Made by a program: the position numbers and the translations under genes. A model generated the notes under the pieces. The model saw nothing but the letters and a program-made list of their open reading frames with translations, ran no database searches and had not been told where the DNA came from. DNA of 64,000 nt, from NCBI RefSeq assembly GCF_000966265.1, contig NZ_LANF01000019.1:1-64000 (forward strand), in the 5' to 3' direction. Source of the stretch: Palaeococcus ferrophilus DSM 13482 (GTDB taxonomy: Archaea > Methanobacteriota_B > Thermococci > Thermococcales > Thermococcaceae). Positions 57,272 to 64,000 of the stretch are shown here, piece after piece (the first letter of the stretch is position 1; each line of letters starts with the position of its first letter).

Positions 57272-58750
57272 TCAATCCCTCCCGGCGACAACCTTCATCT
57301 TGACGTTCTTTATGGGCGGCCTCGCGACAGGTATGTCAAGCCCCTCCATGCCCATCCCGCTCCGCTGGGAGACGAGAAGGGCGCCGTTGAATAGGCAGAA
57401 CCTGCCCTGGCAGAAGCCCATAGCTAAGTGGGTGAGCCTCTTGATTATCTGCAGGTCTGTTATGCCGCTCTTGACAACGTCGTCAACCTTTCCAAGGGTG
57501 ACGCCGCAGCCGCATATCTGGACGTCCTCGCCGTTGAAGTTATCGAGCGGGAGCCTTGGTATTGGCCTCGCGACCGGCTCGTACTCATTGAGCCTCTCCT
57601 CATAGCGGCACGGCTCGCCCTCGTAGCCGAACTCCCTCAGGATGTACGCCCCAACGAGCTTTCCTTCGAGGTAGTTCGCGTAGTGCGGCTTTATGCTGAT
57701 CGCACTCCCCGCGACGTAGATTCCGTCCCTTATCCTGTGCTCGTCGTCCAAAACCGGCATGTAGTAGCCGCGCTTGAAGTAGAGCTTCCCTCCGGCCTGG
57801 GTTATCGGGTTGATGTCTGGAATCCTTCCATCGGCCACTATCAGCGCGTCAACCTCGTAGACGTTGCCGTTCTCGTCAATGACGCGCTCGACTCTGTCTT
57901 CACCTTCAACCCTCTTGACGTTCGGGACAACGATGTATTCAACACCCCAGCGCTGAAGCTCTGGGATAATCTCCTCGATGAAAGCACCGGTGACGGCGAC
58001 CTTCCTTCCGGGAGCGACGCCCCAGACGTTCATGACCTCAAGTGCATCGCTCCTCCTGAAAACCCCTGGCCAGTCGTTGTTCTCGAAGAGCATTATGCTG
58101 TCAACGGCTCCAGTAGCTAAAACCACCCTCTTCGCCATGAACTCGATGAGCTGGTCGCCCCTGACGGCCGGAACGAGGAAGTACTCGCCCTTATCAAACA
58201 CGCCCAGGGAGGTCGTTTTGAGAAAGACTCTCACGTTCTCAGGGAAGTTAGTCAGCTTTTCTATCGCTTCCCTCGGGTTCCCGAAGCCCTCCTGCTCAAC
58301 GCCCTTGAGCCACATGTCGCCGCCGAGCCAGCCCTTCTCCTCGATGAGGGCAACCGTGAGCTTTCCACCAATCTCTTCAACGACACCGAGACCGGCCGGG
58401 CCGGCGCCTATGACTGCAACGTCCACAACGTAGCGGAGGATGGGCTTGCCCTCGTCTATACTCACTTGCTCTTGGAAGTCCGCGTAGGTTTGCCTCTCAA
58501 TCTTCATGCCGTCTTTGACTTTGAGCTTTCTCCCGTTGATGTTTTTCACACCGTTTACGGTAACCGGAACCGGGCCGAAGGTGAAAGCACCTCTGTGCCT
58601 GTTCTCGTTGCTTGTAGTGAGCCAGTAAACGCCGTTGGCGAGCATCGCCACCGGAAACTTTTCCCCTTCGTAGGCCTCGTAGGGCTTTCCATCGAGGTAT
58701 ATAGTGACTTTCTTAGAAGGATCTTTTTCCGTAAGGTCAAGTACCCTCAT
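57272..58750 (-). CDS. FAD/NAD(P) oxidoreductase, alpha-type subunit with fused BFD domain
   Basis: A 492-residue paralogue of PdhA. The N-terminal domain aligns with the [2Fe-2S] domain of PdhA (KKVTIYLDGKPYEAYEGE) but has none of the four Cys, so it cannot hold the cluster. The FAD fold starts with VAVIGAGPAGLG. The last 80 residues form a BFD-like [2Fe-2S] domain with Cys413, Cys415, Cys447 and Cys452, matching PdhX. It therefore combines alpha and X functions in one chain. GGGGTGAAACC precedes the ATG at 58750. Confidence 0.85.
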   Translation of the reverse strand: MRVLDLTEKDPSKKVTIYLDGKPYEAYEGEKFPVAMLANGVYWLTTSNENRHRGAFTFGPVPVTVNGVKNINGRKLKVKDGMKIERQTYADFQEQVSIDEGKPILRYVVDVAVIGAGPAGLGVVEEIGGKLTVALIEEKGWLGGDMWLKGVEQEGFGNPREAIEKLTNFPENVRVFLKTTSLGVFDKGEYFLVPAVRGDQLIEFMAKRVVLATGAVDSIMLFENNDWPGVFRRSDALEVMNVWGVAPGRKVAVTGAFIEEIIPELQRWGVEYIVVPNVKRVEGEDRVERVIDENGNVYEVDALIVADGRIPDINPITQAGGKLYFKRGYYMPVLDDEHRIRDGIYVAGSAISIKPHYANYLEGKLVGAYILREFGYEGEPCRYEERLNEYEPVARPIPRLPLDNFNGEDVQICGCGVTLGKVDDVVKSGITDLQIIKRLTHLAMGFCQGRFCLFNGALLVSQRSGMGMEGLDIPVARPPIKNVKMKVVAGRD

Positions 58751-58797
58751 TGGTTTCACCCCAGGGTTTTACAATCGGCGTCCTTACTTATACATAG

Positions 58798-58810
58798 ATG
58801 TTTATAAATG
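58798..58810 (-). promoter_or_regulatory. TATA box of the second proline dehydrogenase operon
   Basis: ACATTTATAAACAT on the minus strand is centred about 54 bases before the ATG at 58750. An odd palindrome GGTTTAAAACC lies farther upstream at about 58829-58839. Confidence 0.55.
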
Positions 58811-58917
58811 TTAGGTTGGCCAAAAATGGTTTAAAACCTTCGGTTAAATACTGCGGAATTCCGAAACACGCGGTAAAAGATAACGACGGAATGATAGAAT
58901 ATAAGGAAAAAAGAAAA

Positions 58918-60534
58918 TCAGGCCATACCTTTGGCAAGGACGAAGTCCGCGACGTTCTCGACCTGGCTCTTGGCCCTGGTCTCGGTGAGACTCTTCCTGC
59001 CGCTCTCGATGGAAACCTTTCTGAAGAGCTTCTCGTGGGTCTCGACGATTTCCTCTGGCGGCTTGGTGAGGAGGCTGACTATTATGATGATGAACAGGGT
59101 TATGAAGAAGTTAATGAAGAACACTGGAACGTCCTGGAACCAGCCGCCGATCGTTCCCCATATGCCCGGAGCGTCCTTGGTGAAGGCCCAGCCGTATATC
59201 TTGGCCTCAAAGATGACCTCGCTGACCAGACCGTAGGCCATTCCAACGATTCCGCCCTCCTTGGTGACGCGCTTCCACCAGAGGCTGAGCGTGAGTATCG
59301 GCCCAAAGCCTACCGCGAGTCCACCCCATGCCGTTGCCACCATCTGGTAGATGATCCCCGGGCCGCTTATAGCAAACCAGAGGCCCACGATGGCAACACC
59401 AAAGACGACTATCCTCGATATGTTGACCATCTGCTTCTTGCCGACCTCCTTGCCGAGAACCTTGTGGTAGAAGTCTCTCGCTATGGCCGATGAAGCGACG
59501 AGCAGCTGGGAATCGGCAGTACTCATGACGGCGGAGATTATACCCGCTATGACGAATCCCGCTATCCAGCTCGGCATGAGCTCAACGGCCATGGCGGGGA
59601 TGACTCTCTCAGGATCGCTGACGTTTAGCATGCCCGCCTGGTAGAGTGCAAACCCAAGGAATCCCGCGAAGAACGCTCCCCAGAGGACTATCGTCGTCCA
59701 GATACCGCTGATGAAGATACCCGGCCTCCTGAGCTTCCTCGGGTCCTCAACGCTCATGTAACGGGTGACTATGTGCGGCTGGCCGAGGTAGCCGACTATC
59801 CACGAGGCGTAGCCTATGGCGAAGATTATGGCCGCCCACCCTGCGGCACCGCCGAAGGGGTGGAGTTTAGCGGGGTCAACCTGACCGATTACCTCCGTTG
59901 CCTTGCCAAGGCCTCCTATCTTGGCCAGGGCCAGGAACGGAACGATAATGAGGGTCAGCAGCATGAACAGGGCCTGCACCACGTCCGTCCAGACGACGGC
60001 GAAGAATCCACCGGTGATAACGTAGGCAGTCAGGATGATAACTGTTATGAGGATTCCGGTGTTGACGCTTACTCCAAAGCCCTCCGCGAAGGTCTTTCCT
60101 CCGGCGGTGAACTGAGCGGCTACATAGGCGGTCATGAAGATTATGATGATCAAAGCGCTGAGGATTCTGATGAGCTTGGTGTCATCCTTGAGCCTGGCCT
60201 CCAGGTAGTCGGGAACGGTTATTGCTCTAAACTTACCGGCGTAGATTCTAAGCCTCGGTCCGATGAGGACGTAATCTGCTAGTGTACCAAAAAGACAGCC
60301 TATTCCGGCCCAGAAGGCTCCAAGGCCTGCTTTGAACGCACTTCCTGGGTAACCGAGCATCAGCCATCCTGAAAAGTCACTCGCCTTGTCGCTGAGAGAA
60401 GCGGCAAGAATGTGAACCCTTCTTCCTCCGACGAAGTACTGGTCTTCTGTCTTGGTGTAGCGGTTGGCCCACCAACCTATGTACGCCAGGAGGGCGAGGT
60501 ATATCAAAAATCCAAATAGTACTCCCGCGTTCAT
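58918..60534 (-). CDS. putP: Sodium/solute symporter, probably Na+/proline (PutP-like)
   Basis: A 538-residue member of the sodium:solute symporter family with about 13 membrane segments. SDKASDFSGWLMLGYPG and the TADSQLLVASSAIARD segment are typical of PutP; the latter forms part of the Na+ site. It lies just upstream of the proline dehydrogenase genes on the same strand, which supports proline as substrate. Its ATG overlaps the end of the small membrane-protein gene before it. Confidence 0.87.
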   Translation of the reverse strand: MNAGVLFGFLIYLALLAYIGWWANRYTKTEDQYFVGGRRVHILAASLSDKASDFSGWLMLGYPGSAFKAGLGAFWAGIGCLFGTLADYVLIGPRLRIYAGKFRAITVPDYLEARLKDDTKLIRILSALIIIIFMTAYVAAQFTAGGKTFAEGFGVSVNTGILITVIILTAYVITGGFFAVVWTDVVQALFMLLTLIIVPFLALAKIGGLGKATEVIGQVDPAKLHPFGGAAGWAAIIFAIGYASWIVGYLGQPHIVTRYMSVEDPRKLRRPGIFISGIWTTIVLWGAFFAGFLGFALYQAGMLNVSDPERVIPAMAVELMPSWIAGFVIAGIISAVMSTADSQLLVASSAIARDFYHKVLGKEVGKKQMVNISRIVVFGVAIVGLWFAISGPGIIYQMVATAWGGLAVGFGPILTLSLWWKRVTKEGGIVGMAYGLVSEVIFEAKIYGWAFTKDAPGIWGTIGGWFQDVPVFFINFFITLFIIIIVSLLTKPPEEIVETHEKLFRKVSIESGRKSLTETRAKSQVENVADFVLAKGMA

Positions 60535-60710
60535 AGCTTACCCTCCTTCTTCAGCTCTTCAACGAGGTCTTCGTCGTAGGCGAGAATCTCGTCATCGACG
60601 TAGTACTCCTTCCCGGTTATTCTGTCCCAGTAGCCGTAGAGAACCATAGTCAAAAATCCCAAAATCGTTGGCACCAACAGAGTCGCCCAAGCTGCACCAC
60701 TAAGCCCCAT
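60531..60710 (-). CDS. Small single-span membrane protein, symporter partner
   Basis: A 59-residue protein with one membrane span (about residues 6-28) and an acidic cytoplasmic tail. It begins after GGGGGTGTTCAAT (ATG at 60710) and overlaps the symporter start by four bases, so the two are translationally coupled. Small partner subunits are known for several sodium:solute symporters; that role is inferred from position only. Confidence 0.7.
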   Translation of the reverse strand: MGLSGAAWATLLVPTILGFLTMVLYGYWDRITGKEYYVDDEILAYDEDLVEELKKEGKL

Positions 60711-60733
60711 ATTGAACACCCCCGATTGGATGC

Positions 60734-60750
60734 GTTGGGGAAGCCCCAAC
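60734..60750 (-). promoter_or_regulatory. Hairpin in the leader of the symporter operon
   Basis: GTTGGGG and CCCCAAC form a perfect 7-bp stem with a 3-base loop, 24 bases before the ATG at 60710 and close to the predicted 5' end of the mRNA. The TATA for this operon is at 60773-60787. It could influence mRNA stability or ribosome access. Confidence 0.45.
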
Positions 60751-60772
60751 ATTGTCCATTTGTGTCTTTTAC

Positions 60773-60787
60773 GTATTTAAATATATC
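60773..60787 (-). promoter_or_regulatory. TATA box of the symporter operon
   Basis: GATATATTTAAATAC on the minus strand is centred about 70 bases before the ATG at 60710. It predicts transcription start near 60754, just before the leader hairpin. Confidence 0.6.
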
Positions 60788-60919
60788 GCGGGAACTTCCA
60801 AAACAATGTATGGGATGTAATTCAAAAAACGCTCCCGGTTGATGAAAACTACTTCAACAATCCTCGGCCGATACCCAAGGTTTAAAATCCGGTGTGCGGT
60901 AGATTATGGGGGTGTTGAA

Positions 60920-61402
60920 ATGGCAAAGGTTAGAGTAATGAGGCCGGTCTTCAGGCCGGAGGCGGAGGAGGGTTTTGTGCTCTACCCCTACCACATATTC
61001 CACCTCAGACTCTTCTACAAGCGACTCGGGATGAACGACAGGGTTATGGACTACTACGCCTACGTTGACCTGTACCGCCTCGGGGCCGAGAGGGGGGATG
61101 ACTTCATAGCCCTGGAGGAGTGGGAGGTGGAGAATAGGATGATCATGGAGCCGCTCGTTGATTACGATGAAGCCGAGAAGAAGGCCTTCGAGAGCGCGAT
61201 AACATGGGGGAACTCTCGTGTTGTATCGTGGTGGCTGCCGAGGATAGAGGTGGTCAGGCACGAGAGGGCCTACAAGGTCTTCTGGCTCTACGAGAGGGAC
61301 GGTGAGAAGCTCATAATGGACAGCCTCGACGGAAAGGAGTACTCCCTTGACGCGATGGCCGGAAAGGACGGGAGAAGGTGTAAGGGCTCGTGGTGCAGGT
61401 GA
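60920..61402 (+). CDS. Hypothetical protein, 160 residues
   Basis: I do not recognise this protein. It is rich in aromatic residues (Tyr, Trp, Phe), with YPYHIFHLRLFYKRLG, MDYYAYVDLYRLG and FWLYERDGEKL, and ends with CKGSWC. There is no signal peptide or membrane segment. GGGGGTGTTGAA precedes the ATG at 60920, and a TATA-like GGTTTAAAATCC lies near 60879-60890, so it is a monocistronic gene. Confidence 0.7.
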   Translation: MAKVRVMRPVFRPEAEEGFVLYPYHIFHLRLFYKRLGMNDRVMDYYAYVDLYRLGAERGDDFIALEEWEVENRMIMEPLVDYDEAEKKAFESAITWGNSRVVSWWLPRIEVVRHERAYKVFWLYERDGEKLIMDSLDGKEYSLDAMAGKDGRRCKGSWCR

Positions 61403-61448
61403 CGAAAACGTTATCAAATCTTAAGTTTAACGCCTTATGGGGATGTGA

Positions 61449-61577
61449 ATGGACGTGATCTTGAGGGTGAGGGTTCCTAAGGGAATCGACGAAAAGCTCG
61501 TGGGGGAAATGGCGGAGATATTCGCACGGGCCCAGGCCTTGAGGATGCTCGCCTCCAACAAGAGAGGTGAAGACTGA
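61449..61577 (+). CDS. vapB: VapB-type antitoxin, 42 residues
   Basis: A short frame with the N-terminal VILRVRVPKGIDEKLV strand typical of thermococcal VapB antitoxins, followed by a helix. It precedes a VapC-type toxin by 23 bases. The length is short, and the protein may be a minimal antitoxin or one that has lost its C-terminus. Confidence 0.6.
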   Translation: MDVILRVRVPKGIDEKLVGEMAEIFARAQALRMLASNKRGED

Positions 61578-61600
61578 GAAGGCATCATGGGGGGAGCTTC

Positions 61601-62070
61601 GTGAGTATCTACAGGAGTACAGGGACTTTTCTGGACAGTAGCATCCTGCTCAACTTGCTCTTTGAGACCGAACTGACAGAGAGGGCCAGGAAACTCTTTT
61701 CCATGGCGGATGATCCGCTGGTTTCCGAAACGGTCGTGGATGAGTGTGTCTACGTCACACTTAGGAAGAAGGCCTCTTCCCGCGGGATTAAGAGCATCCA
61801 TGAGCTGAGGAAATTCCTGAAAACTGAAGAGGGGAGGGCCCTCCTCGGGAATCCTCCGAGATAGTGCTTTCGTTCATAGGCAAGTACGGAATTGAAATTA
61901 TTGAAGACCCCGATATCTTTCTGACCCTGAGCATAGCGGAAAAGTACGGCCTTCTGATTCACGATGCAAAAATCGTTGGTGCCATGATGTCCAGCGGGGT
62001 CAGGAGAATAGCCACCCTCGACCGGGACTTTGAAGGGATACCCATAATCGAAGTCCTCAAAGAAGGATAG
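61601..62070 (+). pseudogene. vapC: VapC-type PIN toxin, frameshifted
   Basis: The first part (GTG at 61601 to TAG at 61864) encodes the start of a PIN-domain toxin with Asp in TFLDSSILLNLLF and Glu in SETVVDE. The second part continues in another frame (through 62070) with the remaining PIN motifs LLIHDAKIVGA and ATLDRDFEG. The frames are joined if one base is added near 61841-61850, so a single-base deletion broke the gene, unless it is a sequencing error. GGGGGAG precedes the GTG. Confidence 0.75.
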
Positions 62071-62079
62071 AAGGAAGCT

Positions 62080-62211
62080 TCAGGCGTTCGTGTACGGCCT
62101 CAGGATGTTGTAGATGTGCTGTGCGGCATCGGTGTAGAGTGTGTACTTCTTGTCCCTCGCCTTGAACTCAAGGTAGTGGCCTCCGAGGAGGGCCTTTTTC
62201 AGCTCAAGCCA
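62080..62211 (-). pseudogene. C-terminal gene remnant, 43 codons
   Basis: A minus-strand frame with protein-like composition (WLELKKALLGGHYLEFKARD then KKYTLYTDAAQHIYNILRPY) ends in a normal stop but has no start codon and is cut off upstream by a TAG. It looks like the surviving end of a lost gene. I do not recognise the family. Confidence 0.5.
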
Positions 62212-62313
62212 CTATATGTCCTTAATATGTGCATTGATGTATTTAGGCGTTTTGCAATCAACACCTGGAAGAAGAGAAGATTTAAAGGGCCGTTCTGCGG
62301 GTAAACCCTCTCC

Positions 62314-62766
62314 CTAATCCTCTCCGGCAGCTTCTAGAATGGTTCTTATTACTCCGTCGGAGAGCCTGAAACCTTTCCCGGAAAGTTCCTCCAAAAGAGG
62401 CTTAACGCTCCCAATGGCCTTCCGTTTCTTTGCGAGCAGTATTACGCCCCCGGTTCCTATAATCCGAATTCCTATGTCTCTAGATATCTTCCTTGCTTTA
62501 AGGTCGTCCAAAATAAGAAAATCTGCTCTCATCTCTATCGCTAGAGCTATGGCCTCTGCCTCTCCTGCGCCCAGAAGTTTCATGAGGGTTTTCACCAGGG
62601 GCCTGTCTTTGGGTTCTTTAAGGTGTATCCAATCCGGAAGAGGTTCTCCAAACTCCTTTGCCACCGCGGGTGGGATGAATATCTCGCCAAAAACGTCCTT
62701 TAGAAGTTCCAACCTGTCTATGTTCGAGAGCCCGATCAGCGGGCTGGTGTTGGAGACAACCTTCAT
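62314..62766 (-). CDS. DUF3368 PIN-like toxin candidate
   Basis: A 150-residue protein of the DUF3368 family, a PIN-like RNase group. VVSNTSPLIGLSNI at the N-terminus, LGAGEAEAIALA in the middle and FLILDDLKARKIS near residue 88 carry the conserved acidic residues. It overlaps the upstream UPF0175 gene by four bases. These two families are often paired and thought to act as toxin and antitoxin. Confidence 0.82.
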   Translation of the reverse strand: MKVVSNTSPLIGLSNIDRLELLKDVFGEIFIPPAVAKEFGEPLPDWIHLKEPKDRPLVKTLMKLLGAGEAEAIALAIEMRADFLILDDLKARKISRDIGIRIIGTGGVILLAKKRKAIGSVKPLLEELSGKGFRLSDGVIRTILEAAGED

Positions 62767-63005
62767 AGAAGACCCTCTACCACTTCTATATCCCGCTGGG
62801 CCTCCTCAACATCGTAGTTCAACGGGATATTCCTCTTTCTGAGCTCATAGAGGAACTCTCTAACGCTTATGCCGGCGAACTCAGCGGCTTTTCCCAGACT
62901 GAGCTTGCCCTCCCTGTATAGCTCGATAGCCGCGAGCAGGCGAAGTTCCTCAGAGGGCCTTGGCCCGAGGAGCTCCCTGAAGTCCAGTGGAACGGCGCCC
63001 TCCAT
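62763..63005 (-). CDS. UPF0175-family antitoxin candidate
   Basis: An 80-residue protein of the UPF0175 family with a helix-turn-helix-like centre (EGKLSLGKAAEFAGISVREF) after an N-terminal segment. It is the presumed DNA-binding antitoxin for the downstream DUF3368 protein. The ATG at 63005 (MEGAVPLDF) follows GTGGTGG; a TATA-like CTTTTTACG lies near 63026-63036. Confidence 0.82.
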   Translation of the reverse strand: MEGAVPLDFRELLGPRPSEELRLLAAIELYREGKLSLGKAAEFAGISVREFLYELRKRNIPLNYDVEEAQRDIEVVEGLL

Positions 63006-63051
63006 AAAACCACCACTTTGGAATTCGTAAAAAGTCGTCAAAAACTTTACT

Positions 63052-64000
63052 CTACCTCGCGTGAATCTCCACTATGTCCCCGTCCTCGAGCACGTGGTCG
63101 GCCCCGACCCTCTGTCCGGGGAACTTGACGCTCTTGCCCCACACCCTCGCGTACTTGAAGTTCTCCGCGAAGTCCTTGTGCACCTTCTTTGCTACCTCTA
63201 TGACGGTGGCGCCCCTCCTCATGGGTATCGGCGGATAGGCGGGATCCTCCCCGGGGCTCTTGGTGAAGACCCTTATCACGTCCGCCAGCTTGAAGAGTTC
63301 CTCCTTCAGCTCCTCGAGCTTTATGCCCTTGCCCGCTGAGACGGGGACTATCTTGAAGCGGTCGCCGTAGGCTTTAACCAGCTTCTTGTAGTTCTCCCTG
63401 CTCCCTGGGGCGTCGCCCTTGTTCGCTATGATGATTGCCCTTTTCCACACGAGGCTCTCGTCGAGTGCATCGGCGAACTCCTCGAGGGTTACCTCTTCCT
63501 TAACCGTTATCTCCGCGCTGTGGATTTTCTCCTCGCGGAGCATTCTCATGACCTCGCTTACCTCGCCCTTGATGTTCTCCTGGCCGTTGATGATGATTCC
63601 ACCGCTGGCGGTCCGCTTTATCTCCACCCTTGGTCTCCTCTTGTTGAGCTTTATTCCGGCCCTCTCGAACTCTCGAAGGAGAATCTCCATCTGCTTAACC
63701 GGGTCCTGGGAGAGGTCAACCACTATGGCTATTGCGTCGGCGTTCCTTATGACGCTCAAAAGCTGCGTCCCCATGCCCTTCCCAAGGGAGGCACCCTCAA
63801 CCAGCCCCGGAACCTCAACCAGCTGTATCTGCACGTCCTTGTGGTGCATCATGCCCGGGATTGGCTCCACGGTGGTGAACGGATAATCGGCGCTCTCGAC
63901 TTCCGCGTTGGTTATCCTCCCAAGTATGGAGGACTTCCCGACGTTCGGCAGGCCCACCAGCACTATCTGAGCCGCCCCTTCCTTTCTGACGCTGAAGGAG
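63052..64000 (-). CDS. DRG/Obg-family GTPase with TGS domain, N-terminus beyond window
   Basis: The visible 316 residues belong to a developmentally-regulated-GTPase (DRG) type protein of the Obg superfamily. G motifs are GLPNVGKSS (G1), DYPFTTVEP (G2), VEVPGLVEG (G3) and NKGD (G4). The C-terminal TGS domain ends with GADHVLEDGDIVEIHAR. The frame is open to the right edge of the window, so the start and the N-terminal helices are missing. It probably acts in translation or ribosome quality control. Confidence 0.92.
   Translation of the reverse strand, partial: SFSVRKEGAAQIVLVGLPNVGKSSILGRITNAEVESADYPFTTVEPIPGMMHHKDVQIQLVEVPGLVEGASLGKGMGTQLLSVIRNADAIAIVVDLSQDPVKQMEILLREFERAGIKLNKRRPRVEIKRTASGGIIINGQENIKGEVSEVMRMLREEKIHSAEITVKEEVTLEEFADALDESLVWKRAIIIANKGDAPGSRENYKKLVKAYGDRFKIVPVSAGKGIKLEELKEELFKLADVIRVFTKSPGEDPAYPPIPMRRGATVIEVAKKVHKDFAENFKYARVWGKSVKFPGQRVGADHVLEDGDIVEIHAR

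Noticed and set aside
61864-62070. A separate 68-codon gene starting at GTG
   Set aside because: It begins exactly where the toxin frame stops and supplies the missing second half of a PIN domain, so it is the rest of a frameshifted vapC rather than an independent gene.

Overview
The window is chromosomal DNA from a hyperthermophilic euryarchaeon of the order Thermococcales, almost certainly Thermococcus. The signs are family B DNA polymerase with a pol-b intein, GINS/MCM/aIF2-beta neighbours, fibrillarin/Nop5, archaeal mevalonate-pathway enzymes, ribose-1,5-bisphosphate isomerase, CGP-CTERM surface proteins, dye-linked L-proline dehydrogenases, TATA/BRE promoters and GGTG-type ribosome binding sites. 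No rRNA, CRISPR array or intact insertion sequence was seen. All function calls come from reading the sequence and recalling families; no database search was run.

Layout. 1-6.9 kb holds RNase P protein 4, enolase, a deoC gene overlapping a DUF1884 (A-domain encapsulin-like) gene, an ECF transporter S component, and the HMG-CoA synthase/thiolase/DUF35 operon. 6.9-9.9 kb holds flpA-nop5 and ribose-1,5-bisphosphate isomerase. 9.93-10.49 kb has no gene and carries an inverted pair of related hairpin repeats beside tRNA-His. 10.5-13.7 kb holds taw3, tRNA-Arg(UCU), a membrane protein, a TOPRIM-like protein and a HAD hydrolase. 13.7-26.7 kb is a replication block: DNA polymerase B with a 537-residue intein, aIF2-beta, an MCM helicase gene broken up by four inteins (1,976 of about 2,655 residues), and gins23.

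26.9-35.8 kb holds an M42 peptidase, the DNA repair protein NreA with a PCNA-binding tail, a 42-residue coiled-coil ORF, a phosphodiesterase-like protein, 5-oxoprolinase pxpABC, phosphoglycolate phosphatase, a GNAT protein and TyrRS. 35.9-45.2 kb is a cell-surface region with three CGP-CTERM proteins around a complete ABC importer. 45.3-50.9 kb holds XPD, a membrane-anchored EEP protein, KptA and a C69 peptidase. 51-52.4 kb is an AT-rich orphan secreted protein.

52.5-60.8 kb is a proline-catabolism island: a four-subunit dye-linked L-proline dehydrogenase operon (pdhA-F-X-B order), a second two-subunit version in which PdhX is fused to the alpha chain, and a Na+/proline symporter with a small membrane partner. 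60.9-64 kb is accessory: a hypothetical gene, a VapBC pair whose toxin is frameshifted, a gene remnant, a UPF0175/DUF3368 pair, and the start-less end of a DRG-family GTPase.

The observations I rate highest are the four-intein MCM, with one intein lacking any recognisable homing endonuclease; the overlapping deoC/DUF1884 pair; and an uncharacterised 36-codon ORF inside the pdh operon bounded by a direct repeat.
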